This document shows, piece by piece, positions 41,591-52,110 of a stretch of 58,748 nucleotides of DNA; within the stretch, counting starts at the first letter, position 1; every line of letters starts with the position of its first letter. Source of the stretch: Pirellulales bacterium (GTDB lineage Bacteria; Planctomycetota; Planctomycetia; Pirellulales; JAICIG01); assembly GCA_035533075.1 (NCBI GenBank), contig DATLUO010000104.1, positions 1-58,748 of the forward strand, given 5' to 3'. Under the pieces are notes generated by a model. The model did not search any database, was not told the DNA's origin, and was given only the letters and a program-made list of their open reading frames with translations. Position numbers and translations under genes: made by a program.

Positions 41591-42883
41591 TTAACGCTTG
41601 ATCTTGCTGTGGACCTTGGTGGGAGCAGCCGGATGGGGCGGCAGGGCTTCCGCCTTGTGAGGCACCACAGGCAACACATCCACCACTTTGGTATCGCCGT
41701 GCGTCAGGTCGGCCGTCTCGTGGACGCGGCCGTTGGTATCCCACCAACGCCAGCGGCCGGTCGGGTTGCCATCGACGTACTCGCCCTGCGTCGATTTCTG
41801 ACCGTTCTGGTGCCACCAGGTCCACTTGCCCACCTGTTTGCCGGCATCGTAAGCGCCTAGTAAGGCGACCTGTCCCGTCTCGTACCACCAGTGGAACTTG
41901 CCCACCTGCAGATCGTTGCGATACTCGCCCTGCATCTGCTTCTGACCGCTCTGGTACCACGTGATCCAGATGCCGTGCTTCTCGTCCTTGCCCTGCTTGA
42001 TGTAGGTGGCCACTTTGGCGGTCCACCAGTCGTCGGGCGTCTGCACGACTTCCCTGGCGTGGAGGTACATGCCCTCGGTCTTCTTCTGCTTGTTGGCGTA
42101 GTAGTCGATCTTGGGAGCGACCTTGCGGCCGGCCTGATAGCTGTCCTTGATGGTCAGATGGCCATCGGCGCTCCACTCATTGTGTTCGCCGTCGATTTCG
42201 CCGTCGCGGTAGTCGATTTCCCGCATTTTGCGGCCGGTGGCGAAGTACCAGGTCGACTTGCCGTCGCGGTTTCCGCCGGCGAAGTGCCACTCGCTGATCT
42301 TCCGTTGCTTGCTGTCGTAGATGCCCCAGCGGCCGTTCAGCTTGCCGTTCTCGAAGGCCGCTTGCGACACAAACGGCGCAGAAAACTGCTGGTAGGGGAG
42401 CTTGGTCAGCAGATCAACTTCGTTGCCACGATACCAGCGGTTCCAGACGCCCTCGCGCTCGCCGTTGCGATAGTGGCCTTCGGCGACGATCGTGCCGCGG
42501 TCGTCGAACATCTTCCACGAGCCGTGGTTGATGTAGTTGCCGTCGGCGTCCTGGGTGACTTCGCGCTCGATGCGGATGCTGCCGTTGGGAAACCGCTCGC
42601 GGATGACCTCGTGCTCGCTCTCCTCGTCGCCCGTTTCGGGGGCCGGAGCGGCCTGCTCGCCGGAGTGTTCGTCCGGCATGGCGCTCTCTTCGTCGGCCGA
42701 CTCGTCGCGATTCGAGTTCTCGCCGTACTCATAGTCGTCGCCGTCCTCCGTCAGAAGAGCGGTCGCCGTGGGAATTCGTTTAAAGCCGGGATAGCCGTCC
42801 TCCGCGTGTGCCGCCAGGCCGTCGAGCGACAACACGAAGCATGCGGCTAGAGGTAAGGGAAAAAGGGCCGAGTAGCGGGCCAT
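41591..42883 (-). CDS. Secreted MORN/YwqK-like repeat protein
   Basis: 430 residues, ATG preceded by AAAGGAGTG. A signal peptide (1-27, ending AHAEDG) and an acidic segment (45-90) precede about ten short repeats with the pattern G.W..WY..G....EY..G (for example GVWNRWYRGNE, GKFHWWYETGQV, GKWTWWHQNGQK), the toxin-antitoxin-YwqK/MORN-2-like fold. It is probably an extracytoplasmic structural or binding protein. The end is basic (KVHSKIKR). No enzyme is seen. Confidence 0.87.
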   Translation of the reverse strand: MARYSALFPLPLAACFVLSLDGLAAHAEDGYPGFKRIPTATALLTEDGDDYEYGENSNRDESADEESAMPDEHSGEQAAPAPETGDEESEHEVIRERFPNGSIRIEREVTQDADGNYINHGSWKMFDDRGTIVAEGHYRNGEREGVWNRWYRGNEVDLLTKLPYQQFSAPFVSQAAFENGKLNGRWGIYDSKQRKISEWHFAGGNRDGKSTWYFATGRKMREIDYRDGEIDGEHNEWSADGHLTIKDSYQAGRKVAPKIDYYANKQKKTEGMYLHAREVVQTPDDWWTAKVATYIKQGKDEKHGIWITWYQSGQKQMQGEYRNDLQVGKFHWWYETGQVALLGAYDAGKQVGKWTWWHQNGQKSTQGEYVDGNPTGRWRWWDTNGRVHETADLTHGDTKVVDVLPVVPHKAEALPPHPAAPTKVHSKIKR

Positions 42884-43167
42884 TGCTCACTCCTTTAAGT
42901 CCAAAAGTAATTCTGCCAGCCGCCGAAACTCCGCGATTCAGTTAACCTTATCGGCATACCGCGCCGTTACCTTCGGCGTTTCTGGCATCTCGGAAGACGG
43001 CGAAAATAGGGCGAGATTGCGGCCTGTCCGGTTAGGCCATCACGGTAGGCTGGGCGAACTGAGCGATTTTTCGTAAGATCGGTAAACCGCGGGCCGACGT
43101 TCCTTCGTCCTGGGCCAACTGGAGGGCTGAGCCGCGCGGGTTTCAGGCAACGACGAGCAGTAGGAAG

Positions 43168-43476
43168 ATGATGGAACCGGAAGCCGTCCGCCAGCGTATC
43201 AACGAGCTAAAAGACCGCGACATGGTGGTGCGCCAGCGCGCCGTCGAGGCCTTGTCGGGCATGGGGGCCGATACCGCGGAGGTGGTCGCGGCACTGACCC
43301 AGGCCTTGCGCGACAGTTCCAGCGGGGTGCGTCGCCGTGCGGCACAGGCACTCGGCAAGTTGGAGGCCGCGGCGGAACCGGCGGTGGTGGCCCTGACGGA
43401 GGCCCTGCGCGACCGCATTCACACGGTCCGCGATGCCGCCCGCGAGGCCCTGGCCGCAATCAAGCCCCGCAATTGA
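43168..43476 (+). CDS. Small HEAT-repeat protein
   Basis: 102 residues, ATG preceded by TAGGAAG; the next codon is also ATG. Two to three HEAT/PBS-lyase-like repeats are evident (VRQRAVEALSGMGADTAEVV, VRRRAAQALGKLEAAAEPAV, VRDAAREALAAIK). The fold gives protein-protein contacts. No other domain is present, so the partner is unknown. The 284-base gap upstream of it is shared with the divergent MORN gene and shows no coding sequence. Confidence 0.85.
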   Translation: MMEPEAVRQRINELKDRDMVVRQRAVEALSGMGADTAEVVAALTQALRDSSSGVRRRAAQALGKLEAAAEPAVVALTEALRDRIHTVRDAAREALAAIKPRN

Positions 43477-43497
43477 CGCGCAAGGACCCAAACAGGC

Positions 43498-43568
43498 GGC
43501 TGGGGCAGAGCTTGGCCCGATTCGGCCCGGTTTGAGAACACGCTCTGCGGCCAAGCTCTGCCCCAGCC
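43498..43568. repeat. Family B palindromic repeat
   Basis: A perfect 18-base stem, GGCTGGGGCAGAGCTTGG (43498-43515) and its complement (43551-43568), lies between codirectional genes. A diverged relative is at 53549-53695. Confidence 0.85.
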
Positions 43569-43591
43569 ACCGCCCGTCCATCAATTGACGA

Positions 43592-44839
43592 ATGACACAA
43601 GGAACAGAGTTGCCCGACACGCCCGAACCACCGCCGACCGTGCCCGCCGGCCGACTGCCGCGCAACGTCTGGCTGTTGGGCTGGACGAGCCTGCTGAACG
43701 ACACGGCCAGCGAAATGGCGGCCCCGCTGCTGCCCTATTTTTTGATCGGCGTGCTGCACGCGAGCAAGGAATCGCTGGGACTGATCGAAGGCTGCGCCGA
43801 CAGCGCCGCCAGCATCCTCAAGCTTTTTTCGGGCGGCTGGTCCGATCGGGCGGGGCGTCGCAAGGGGTTCGTCGTCTTCGGCTACGCGTTGCCGGCCCTG
43901 GTCCGGCCGCTGCTCAAATGGGCACTGCTGCCCTGGCACGTGTTGGCCATCCGCGTGGGCGACCGCGTGGGCAAGGGAATGCGCACCGCCCCGCGAGACG
44001 CCTTGATCGCCGACTCGACCGATCCCCTGATGCGCGGCCGGGCCTTTGGCCTGCACCGGGCGATGGACCACCTCGGCGCCGCGCTCGGACCGCTGCTGGC
44101 CTCCGCGTACCTTTGGGCCTGGCCCGATCAGATAAGGCCGATGTTCTTTTTGGCACTCATCCCCGGCCTGCTGGTGGTGGCGTTGACCGTCTTCGGCCTG
44201 AAAGAAGCCGAGCCTCACGAGCATGCGGGAAAGCCGCTCGACCTGAGCTTGCGGCACTACTCCCGCGACTTCCGGCTCTACCTGGCGGCCTTGCTGGTGT
44301 TCAGCCTGGGGAATTCGAGCGACCTGTTTCTGCTGGCCCGCGCCGGCGAATTGGGCGTGGCCAAGCCGCTGCTGCCGATTCTTTGGTTCGTGTTCCACCT
44401 CGCCAAGAGCGCCGGCAACATTCTGGGCGGGCACACCGTCGATCGGTTGGGAGCGAAACCCCTGTTGATCGTCGGCTGGCTGTGGTATGCCGTGATTTAT
44501 CTGGGCTTCGCCTTCGCGAGCTCCATCTGGCACATCTGGGCGTTGTTCATTCTTTACGCGGCGTATTATGCCTTGACGGAGCCAAGCGAAAAGACGCTTG
44601 TGGTGCAGCTTGCCGGCCGGCAGCGCACGGGCGTGGCGTATGGCTGGTATAACTTGCTGATGGGAATCGCCGCCTTGCCCGCGAGTTGGGTGTTCGGTTT
44701 ATTGTATGAACGGGCCGGCCCTTTGGCGGCCTTTGGCCTGGGCGCCGCGCTGGCGGCCAGCGCCGTCGTGCTGCTGGCGCTGGTCCGCTCGCCGGAGCGA
44801 GGGCGAACAACGGTGGCTGGGACAGAGCAAAGCGGGTAG
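43592..44839 (+). CDS. MFS transporter
   Basis: 415 residues with twelve predicted membrane segments. The loop after helix 2 is GGWSDRAGRRKGFVVFGY. Another conserved block is GDRVGKGMRTAPRDALIADS, characteristic of a branch of uncharacterised bacterial MFS carriers, followed by GRAFGLHRAMDHLGAALGP. The substrate is unknown. The last codons (GTEQSG) run into repeat-like DNA similar to families B and A, so the original C-terminus may have been replaced. Confidence 0.88.
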   Translation: MTQGTELPDTPEPPPTVPAGRLPRNVWLLGWTSLLNDTASEMAAPLLPYFLIGVLHASKESLGLIEGCADSAASILKLFSGGWSDRAGRRKGFVVFGYALPALVRPLLKWALLPWHVLAIRVGDRVGKGMRTAPRDALIADSTDPLMRGRAFGLHRAMDHLGAALGPLLASAYLWAWPDQIRPMFFLALIPGLLVVALTVFGLKEAEPHEHAGKPLDLSLRHYSRDFRLYLAALLVFSLGNSSDLFLLARAGELGVAKPLLPILWFVFHLAKSAGNILGGHTVDRLGAKPLLIVGWLWYAVIYLGFAFASSIWHIWALFILYAAYYALTEPSEKTLVVQLAGRQRTGVAYGWYNLLMGIAALPASWVFGLLYERAGPLAAFGLGAALAASAVVLLALVRSPERGRTTVAGTEQSG

Positions 44840-44868
44840 CGAGCTTGCGAGCGCCGGCCCACCCTACA
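44835..44868. repeat. Family A repeat, half copy
   Basis: GTAGCGAGCTTGCGAGCGCC followed by GGCCCACCCTAC joins the inner part of one arm to the outer end of the other, an internally deleted copy. It overlaps the stop of the transporter gene. Confidence 0.65.
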
Positions 44869-44883
44869 ACGAAAGAGATCCTG

Positions 44884-46341
44884 ATGCAGATTTCAACCAC
44901 TGACCAGAGCGTAATTAAGGTCTCCGCCGATGCCGCGGTTGTCGGCGTCTTCGCCGACACCGGGCTGAACCCCGCCGGCATCGAAGCCGACCGGGCCAGC
45001 GGTGGCCTGCTCACGCGGCTTATCGAGAGCAAGGAGATTTCGGGCAAACTCTACGAGCTCACGCCTCTCTGGGGCGTGGTGGGCATCGAAGCACCGCAGC
45101 TTCTGGTGGTGGGCCTGGGCAAACAGGCCGAGTACGATCGGGGCACGGCGCTGCGCACGGCGGCGACCGCTGCCCGGCAGCTTGCCGCCAAAGAACGTTC
45201 GCGAGTCGCCTTTTATCTGACACGCGGCGCCAGCGATGCGGTCGTCGAAAGCGGCATCGCGGGAGCGATCATTGGGTGCCAGGGCCAAGACCTGTACCGC
45301 ACGGAGAAGAAACGGTTTCCGTTCACCGAGCTGGTATGGGCGGGCGCAACGGATCGGGCGGTGGAAGCGGGCAGCGTGCTGGGAGAAAGCGTCAACTTGG
45401 CCCGTCGGTTGATCAACGAGCCGCCGCAAGAGCTTTACCCCGAAACGTTCGCGGCACGAGCGGCCGAATTGGCGGAAGCGTGCGGCCTGGCGATCGAGCT
45501 ATGGGACCTCGATCGGCTGCAGCGCGAGGGGTGCGGCTCGCTGCTGGCCGTGGCGCACGGCTCGGTCCGTCCGCCGCGGCTGGTGATCTTGCGGCACCAC
45601 GGCGGACCCGCGGATCAGCGCCCGCTGGCGTTCGTGGGCAAAGGCGTGACGTTCGATTCAGGCGGACTCTCGTTGAAGCCGAACGATTCGATGAAAACCA
45701 TGAAGTGCGATATGTCGGGCGCGGCGGCGGTGCTGGCCGCCATGACGGCCGTTGCCCGTCTGAAGTTGCCGGTGAATGTGGTGGGCCTGATGGGCCTGGT
45801 CGAGAACATGCCCAGCGGCTCGGCGATGAAGCTGGGCGACGTACTGCGGGCGCGCAACGGCAAAACGATCGAAGTCATGAACACCGACGCCGAGGGGCGG
45901 CTGGTGCTGGCCGACGTGCTCGACGTGGCGGTCGCCCAAAAACCGTCGGCGATCGTCGACCTGGCCACACTCACCGGCGCCTGCGTGGTGGCGTTGGGCA
46001 TCGACGTGGCCGGCGCCATGACGAACAATCAATCTTGGTGCGACCGGGTGATGGCCGCCGCGCGCGATTGCGGCGAACCCCTCTGGCAACTGCCGATGTA
46101 TGCCGATTATCGCGAAGACATTCGCAGCGAGGTGGCCGACATCCGCAACACGGGCGAAGGCCGTTGGGCGGGGGCGATTGCCGGGGCCAAGTTCCTGGAA
46201 GAGTTTGTGAGTGACGTTCCCTGGGTGCATCTCGACATTGCCGGCCCGGCCTTTCTGGAGAAGCCCAAGCCCTGGCTCGACGGCGGCGGCAGCGGCGTCT
46301 TTGTCCGCACGCTCGTCGAGCTTGCCCGACAAGGGTCGTAA
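44884..46341 (+). CDS. pepA: Leucyl aminopeptidase (M17)
   Basis: 485 residues from the ATG opening MQISTTDQSV. The M17 C-terminal catalytic domain has all the hallmark pieces: FVGKGVTFDSGGLSLKP, MKCDMSGAAAV, ENMPSGSAMKLGDV and NTDAEGRLVLAD, which together supply the two metal ions and the catalytic Lys and Arg. It cleaves N-terminal residues from peptides in the cytoplasm. Its own ribosome site is weak (AAAGAGAT). Confidence 0.96.
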   Translation: MQISTTDQSVIKVSADAAVVGVFADTGLNPAGIEADRASGGLLTRLIESKEISGKLYELTPLWGVVGIEAPQLLVVGLGKQAEYDRGTALRTAATAARQLAAKERSRVAFYLTRGASDAVVESGIAGAIIGCQGQDLYRTEKKRFPFTELVWAGATDRAVEAGSVLGESVNLARRLINEPPQELYPETFAARAAELAEACGLAIELWDLDRLQREGCGSLLAVAHGSVRPPRLVILRHHGGPADQRPLAFVGKGVTFDSGGLSLKPNDSMKTMKCDMSGAAAVLAAMTAVARLKLPVNVVGLMGLVENMPSGSAMKLGDVLRARNGKTIEVMNTDAEGRLVLADVLDVAVAQKPSAIVDLATLTGACVVALGIDVAGAMTNNQSWCDRVMAAARDCGEPLWQLPMYADYREDIRSEVADIRNTGEGRWAGAIAGAKFLEEFVSDVPWVHLDIAGPAFLEKPKPWLDGGGSGVFVRTLVELARQGS

Positions 46342-46621
46342 GTTGGGGCTGGCATGCGCAAAAAATCACCTCCGACGAGCGTGTGCTGATGCCAGTTTTG
46401 TTCCGACCGGAGGCCGTCCGCTTGCCGGGCGGAGGTTCGCGTTCGCGGTCTAACAGAACGACGCGCCCAACAGCCCCTTCCAGTCGAGGGCGGCAGGGAA
46501 GCGTCCAACCGAAATCGCACCAGTTCTTGAACGCAACCCATTTCTTGCGCCGCGGGATCGGCCCCCTGAGAACACGCGACAAACGTGTCGCCTGCCGCGC
46601 AGGCCGAGGCCTTGCGGCCGA

Positions 46622-46745
46622 CCCATTCGGCCACGGCATTGCCACCGGCGACGGCATAAGGTACGCCGGCGGCGTCGAGCGCGCGAGTTGCCCTGCTCAG
46701 CCGCTCCTTGACTTTTTCGGCTGCCACGAGTGCCCTTTCCCAACC
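46622..46745 (-). pseudogene. Fragment of a nucleotidyltransferase-fold gene
   Basis: About 41 codons read GWERALVAAEKVKERLSRAT and then LDAAGVPYAVAGGNAVAEWV. This matches the N-terminal helix and GG-motif strand of a planctomycete nucleotidyltransferase-like family. The Asp-x-Asp catalytic strand that should follow within about 15 residues is absent; the frame continues with low-quality sequence (GRKASACAAGD). Only the first part of the gene survives. The rest of the 614-base gap (46342-46955) contains two hairpins near 46871-46929 and nothing else recognisable. Confidence 0.6.
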
Positions 46746-46870
46746 ACTTGCCAGTGGGACGCGGAACGGCTGCGCAACTGTCGGAATCCGACAGTTGGCC
46801 AATGGTGGGGTTACCTCCGCGCTGCGACGAGCGGTGCGGTTCAAAAATGGCCCTTGTGTCGGGAAGTTAC

Positions 46871-46929
46871 CGGGACGCTGACGCGTCCCGCTCGCCACGG
46901 CTTTGGGCGAGGTGGGCGCCGCGCCCACC
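46871..46929. terminator. Two hairpins downstream of the cyclase gene
   Basis: CGGGACGC-TGAC-GCGTCCCG (46871-46890) and GGTGGGCGC-C-GCGCCCACC (46911-46929) are perfect stems 26-85 bases after the cyclase stop. They may terminate it or be parts of interspersed repeats. No U-run is seen. Confidence 0.4.
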
Positions 46930-46955
46930 CCCCTCCCTATCCGCAGCCGGAAGGC

Positions 46956-48740
46956 TTAGCTCTTGCGTTCGAGCGTCACAACGCCGTCCCAGCCGGCCGG
47001 CGGAGTGCGGTTGTATTGGGCGATGTAGACGGTCAAAAAGTCCTTGACGCGGTCCTTGGCCGGCACGCGGTGCAACAGCTCGACCGCTTGCGACCAATCG
47101 CCGGAAACGAAGGCGTCGAGCGCGGCCTCGTAGTCGCGGATGTTCTCGTCGCTCAAGTCGGGGTAAACGTCGGCCGGCGGCAGCAATTCGCTGACCTCGA
47201 CCGGACCCTCGAAGCCGTACGGCCGCACCACGGCAATCCGCCGAGACCGCGCCACGGTGGCCGCCACCTGCTGACGCACCGCACGCGAGGTCGGCTCGTC
47301 GAGCAGAATCGGACTGTGCAAAATCTTGGTCATCCCTTCGAGCCGGCTGGCCAGGTTGACCACCGGGCCAAAGACCGTGACTTTCGACTGGTCGGTCGTG
47401 CCGATCCGCCCCGCCACGGCGCGGCCCGTCGCCAGGCCGATGCCCACGCGGAAGTCGGCCAACGGATGACCCGGCTCGCGGGCCGCCGTCTCAAAGGCCA
47501 GCCGAATCGCCAGGGCCGCCGAGCATGCCCGCTCGACCATGTTCTCCTGGGCGATCGGCCAGCCCCAAAAACCCATCGCCGCGTCGCCCTGGAAGTCGCC
47601 GAACACGCCGCCCTTGTCGAGAATGTGGTGCGTCATCACCCCCAGCGCCTTGCTGACGCGGTCGAGCAGCGTGAGCAAGTGCTCCGCCTGACGCTCGGCG
47701 CGGCGCGAGAAGCCGCGCACGTCGCAGAACAGCACCGAGACCTCGGTTTCGCGAGGCGCCAGCACGACTTCGGGGTCTTCGTGCGTGATCGCCTCCAGAA
47801 TCTGCGGCGAAAAGAAGCCCCGCAGGGCCGCTTGCTTTCGCTGCAACAGCTCCGTCTGCCGCAGCGAGTTGAGCGTGGCGGCCACCAGCTCCGTGAACTT
47901 CATGTCCTCACGCAGGTCGTCCGGCGCGGCGGGCCGCTCGCTCAACAGCGACCCCGTGAACTGGCCGGCCACATACACGCCCCAGCCCCGGCAGGCCTCG
48001 CCGTGGACCGGCGTGCAAAAGGCCCAATCGACGTTGGCGCTCATGGTGAACAGGGCGGCCGAGGCGTCTCGCTCAGGCTCCCAGATATGGAGCACCGACT
48101 CGCCGCGCCGCACGGCGTCGAGAATCAGCCGCTGGCTGGGGCGAAAATCGTCGCCGCCCGACAGCCGCCGGTCCCAGTGCAGCACCCGCACGGGCGGCCC
48201 CGAGGCCGGACTCTCCGACGTGGCCACCAGCGCCACGGCGCTGGCCCGCGGAATGCCCGCCAGCAGCATGCTCACCAAACGCACGAAAAGCTCGTTTTCG
48301 CTGACCGATCCGGAGATCACGTCAGGCAAGCGGCTGAGCACCTCGATCCGCTGGTCGGCGTTGCGGAAGCGGACCCGTTCCAGGGCCTGCGGGCTGAAGG
48401 TCTGCTCCTCAACCGGCCGGTTCAAGTCGGCCAGCCATTTCACGGTGTCGCTGGCCAGGGTGAAGGTGGTCTGTCCGATGACAAAATGTTCGCCGGCAGA
48501 GAGGACGAAGTGTTCGTTGGCCTGGCCGGAAAGAAAGATCGGGTTGCGGGCCTCGGCGAGCTTTTCGACGCGTAGCCGGCCGTCGGTCCAACAGACCGAG
48601 GCATGGTGGCGGGAAATTTGGGCGTCCCAGGGCGTGGAATAGATTCCCGCGTCGCGGCCGAGCACAAACTGCTGATTGGCGCGCAAGGTGCGTCGCCAGC
48701 GCTGGTGCGGTTCGTTTCCTTGTGCGATCAGGTCGGCCAC
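46956..48740 (-). CDS. FHA-GAF-class III adenylate/guanylate cyclase
   Basis: 594 residues from a GTG opening MADLIAQGN, chosen because the FHA domain starts right after it; a TTG 18 codons upstream is the alternative. The FHA domain (about 20-105) has LGRDAG and ISRHHASV. A GAF-like domain spans about 130-310. The cyclase domain (about 345-520) shows the metal Asp in VLFCDVRGFS, DFQGDAAMGFWG and GIGLATGRAVAG, then GPVVNLASRLEG. A short tail of tetratricopeptide-like helices follows. The FHA domain should bind phosphothreonine, linking cyclic-nucleotide synthesis to Ser/Thr kinases. The nucleotide made cannot be settled. A divergent membrane-protein gene starts 82 bases away. Confidence 0.9.
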   Translation of the reverse strand: MADLIAQGNEPHQRWRRTLRANQQFVLGRDAGIYSTPWDAQISRHHASVCWTDGRLRVEKLAEARNPIFLSGQANEHFVLSAGEHFVIGQTTFTLASDTVKWLADLNRPVEEQTFSPQALERVRFRNADQRIEVLSRLPDVISGSVSENELFVRLVSMLLAGIPRASAVALVATSESPASGPPVRVLHWDRRLSGGDDFRPSQRLILDAVRRGESVLHIWEPERDASAALFTMSANVDWAFCTPVHGEACRGWGVYVAGQFTGSLLSERPAAPDDLREDMKFTELVAATLNSLRQTELLQRKQAALRGFFSPQILEAITHEDPEVVLAPRETEVSVLFCDVRGFSRRAERQAEHLLTLLDRVSKALGVMTHHILDKGGVFGDFQGDAAMGFWGWPIAQENMVERACSAALAIRLAFETAAREPGHPLADFRVGIGLATGRAVAGRIGTTDQSKVTVFGPVVNLASRLEGMTKILHSPILLDEPTSRAVRQQVAATVARSRRIAVVRPYGFEGPVEVSELLPPADVYPDLSDENIRDYEAALDAFVSGDWSQAVELLHRVPAKDRVKDFLTVYIAQYNRTPPAGWDGVVTLERKS

Positions 48741-48822
48741 GTTGATTGGGATCCGGAGTCCGTCCCCATCATAACATCCCGCCGCGCATCGCAAGATTTT
48801 TGTCGTCGGGTAGACTCATAAT

Positions 48823-49719
48823 ATGTCTGGCCTGTGGGAAGTGATCAAGCAAACGTTCGTCGAGTGGCAGGAAGACAACGTGCCGCGCCTGGGCGCGGCG
48901 CTGGCTTTTTATTCGGTGTTCTCGTTGGCGCCGGGGCTGATCATCACGCTGGCGTTGGCCGGCGCCATCTGGGGGCCCGACGCGGCCCAGGGCAAGTTGG
49001 CGGCCGAACTCGAGACGCTGATCGGCAGCGACGTGGCCGCCTATTTGCAGGATCTGGCCGACCATATTCACCGCTCGCAAGGCGGCGTTTTCGCGGCCCT
49101 GATCAGCGGGGTGTTGCTCTTCTTCGGCGCCACGGGAGCCGTGGTGGGGCTGAAAGACGCCCTGAACACAGTATGGGGCGTCGTGGACACGTCGCACGGC
49201 GTGTGGTGGTCGCTGCTCCGCGATCGGCTGTTGTCGGTGGCGCTCGTCTTGGCAACCGGACTGTTGTTGTTGGCATCGGTAGTGCTGACTTCGTTTTTGC
49301 AAGGAATGAGCGAGCGCGCGGCGCTTCAGTTCCCGATTTCGTTTCCGACGGCGGTGATCATCAACTGGGTGGTGTCGTTTACCGTGATTTCGCTGTTGTT
49401 CGCGTTGATCTTCACCATTTTGCCCGACGTCGAACTCGGCTGGCGCGACGTGCTGGTCGGTTCGGCGGTGACTTCGGTGCTGTTCTTGATCGGCCGCGAG
49501 TTGATCGCGTTTTACCTGGGGCGGTTCAGCTTTACGTCAACGTATGGCACCGCGGGTTCGCTGGTGGCCGTGCTGTTGTGGGTCTATTACTCGGCACAGA
49601 TTCTCTTGTTGGGAGCGGAGTTCACGCAGGTCTATGCCCGGCGTTACGGCTTCCCCATCAAGCTGCCGCCGGGCGTCAGGAGCATCGACGAAGTCGCGGA
49701 ACACAGGAATCAATCGTAG
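48823..49719 (+). CDS. YihY/BrkB-family inner membrane protein
   Basis: 298 residues with six predicted membrane segments. The family opening W..DNVPRLGAALAFYSVFSLAPGL is intact, followed by FFGATGAVVGLKDALNTVW and STYGTAGSLVAVLLWVYYSAQ near the end. The function of the family is not firmly known; earlier assignment as RNase BN was wrong. The gene is divergent from the cyclase and its 3' end meets the dehydratase gene with a 13-base gap. Confidence 0.92.
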   Translation: MSGLWEVIKQTFVEWQEDNVPRLGAALAFYSVFSLAPGLIITLALAGAIWGPDAAQGKLAAELETLIGSDVAAYLQDLADHIHRSQGGVFAALISGVLLFFGATGAVVGLKDALNTVWGVVDTSHGVWWSLLRDRLLSVALVLATGLLLLASVVLTSFLQGMSERAALQFPISFPTAVIINWVVSFTVISLLFALIFTILPDVELGWRDVLVGSAVTSVLFLIGRELIAFYLGRFSFTSTYGTAGSLVAVLLWVYYSAQILLLGAEFTQVYARRYGFPIKLPPGVRSIDEVAEHRNQS

Positions 49720-49732
49720 GCTTCTCAAGAAG

Positions 49733-51359
<1,627 letters not shown>

Positions 51360-51398
51360 CGAGAGTCTCCTCGCGCAAGTACACGTGCTGCGAATTGC

Positions 51399-52046
51399 CT
51401 ACGCTCCAAACCGCTCTTGCACCCACTGACGGAACGCCAGCAGCCATTGCGACTCGTCGCCGGCCAGCTCGACGTCGAGAAACGGCTCCAGGTCTTTGAC
51501 TCGCAGCATCGGCAGGTTCGGGCTGAACTCCGTCTCGATGTATTCCCCGTCGGCGCCGAACACTAACGACCGCAACGACTCATCGTGCCAACGCCATACC
51601 TCAAGCACGCCGAGCGCCGCGTAGATGCCCATTTTCTTGATCGCGCTGGTGCTGACTTCAACTTCAATCGCCAGATCGGGTGGAGCGTCGACATCGAGAT
51701 TGATATCGTGTCTGCCCCGGATCTTCTCAAAGTTGGCGATATAGTAGCACTCGTCCGGCTCCAACGATTTATACTTCTTGCGCGGCTGGCACGTCATCGA
51801 GCCTAAGCTGCGCCGTGGGATTCGTAGCTCGACAGTAAACGACTCCACCATTTGAGCGAGCAGCTTCTTGATCACTTCGTGCCGGTAGGAGGGTGACATC
51901 AGCTCCAGCATCCCTTCATTGTAGGTCATGCGGGTACGTTCCAGGCCGTCGGCGTTGCGCAGCAACTGGAACGTTTCCCACGGAATGTTGTAGAGCACGA
52001 ACCGGTTTTCCGCGGCGGTCTGGACCGGTCTTTCGGCGGTCGCCAT
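51399..52046 (-). CDS. Uma2-family putative endonuclease, copy 2
   Basis: 215 residues from the ATG behind GAGGCAC. The core motif DLAIEVEVSTSAIKKMGIYA and the end [10 protein letters not shown] mark the same family as the adjacent copy. The two copies differ mostly in the first 60 residues and in the middle, and are most alike at both ends. No linked antitoxin, phage or transposon gene was found. The cellular role is unknown. Confidence 0.9.
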   Translation of the reverse strand: MATAERPVQTAAENRFVLYNIPWETFQLLRNADGLERTRMTYNEGMLELMSPSYRHEVIKKLLAQMVESFTVELRIPRRSLGSMTCQPRKKYKSLEPDECYYIANFEKIRGRHDINLDVDAPPDLAIEVEVSTSAIKKMGIYAALGVLEVWRWHDESLRSLVFGADGEYIETEFSPNLPMLRVKDLEPFLDVELAGDESQWLLAFRQWVQERFGA

Positions 52047-52110
52047 CAAAGTGCCTCATTAGGACTGCAAGGAAGTTTGGTTATCTTTGATTATAACAGA
52101 TGCAGAAGCG

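Noticed and set aside
46383-48575. 730-codon plus-strand frame opposite the cyclase
   Set aside because: Antisense shadow of a well supported FHA-GAF-cyclase.
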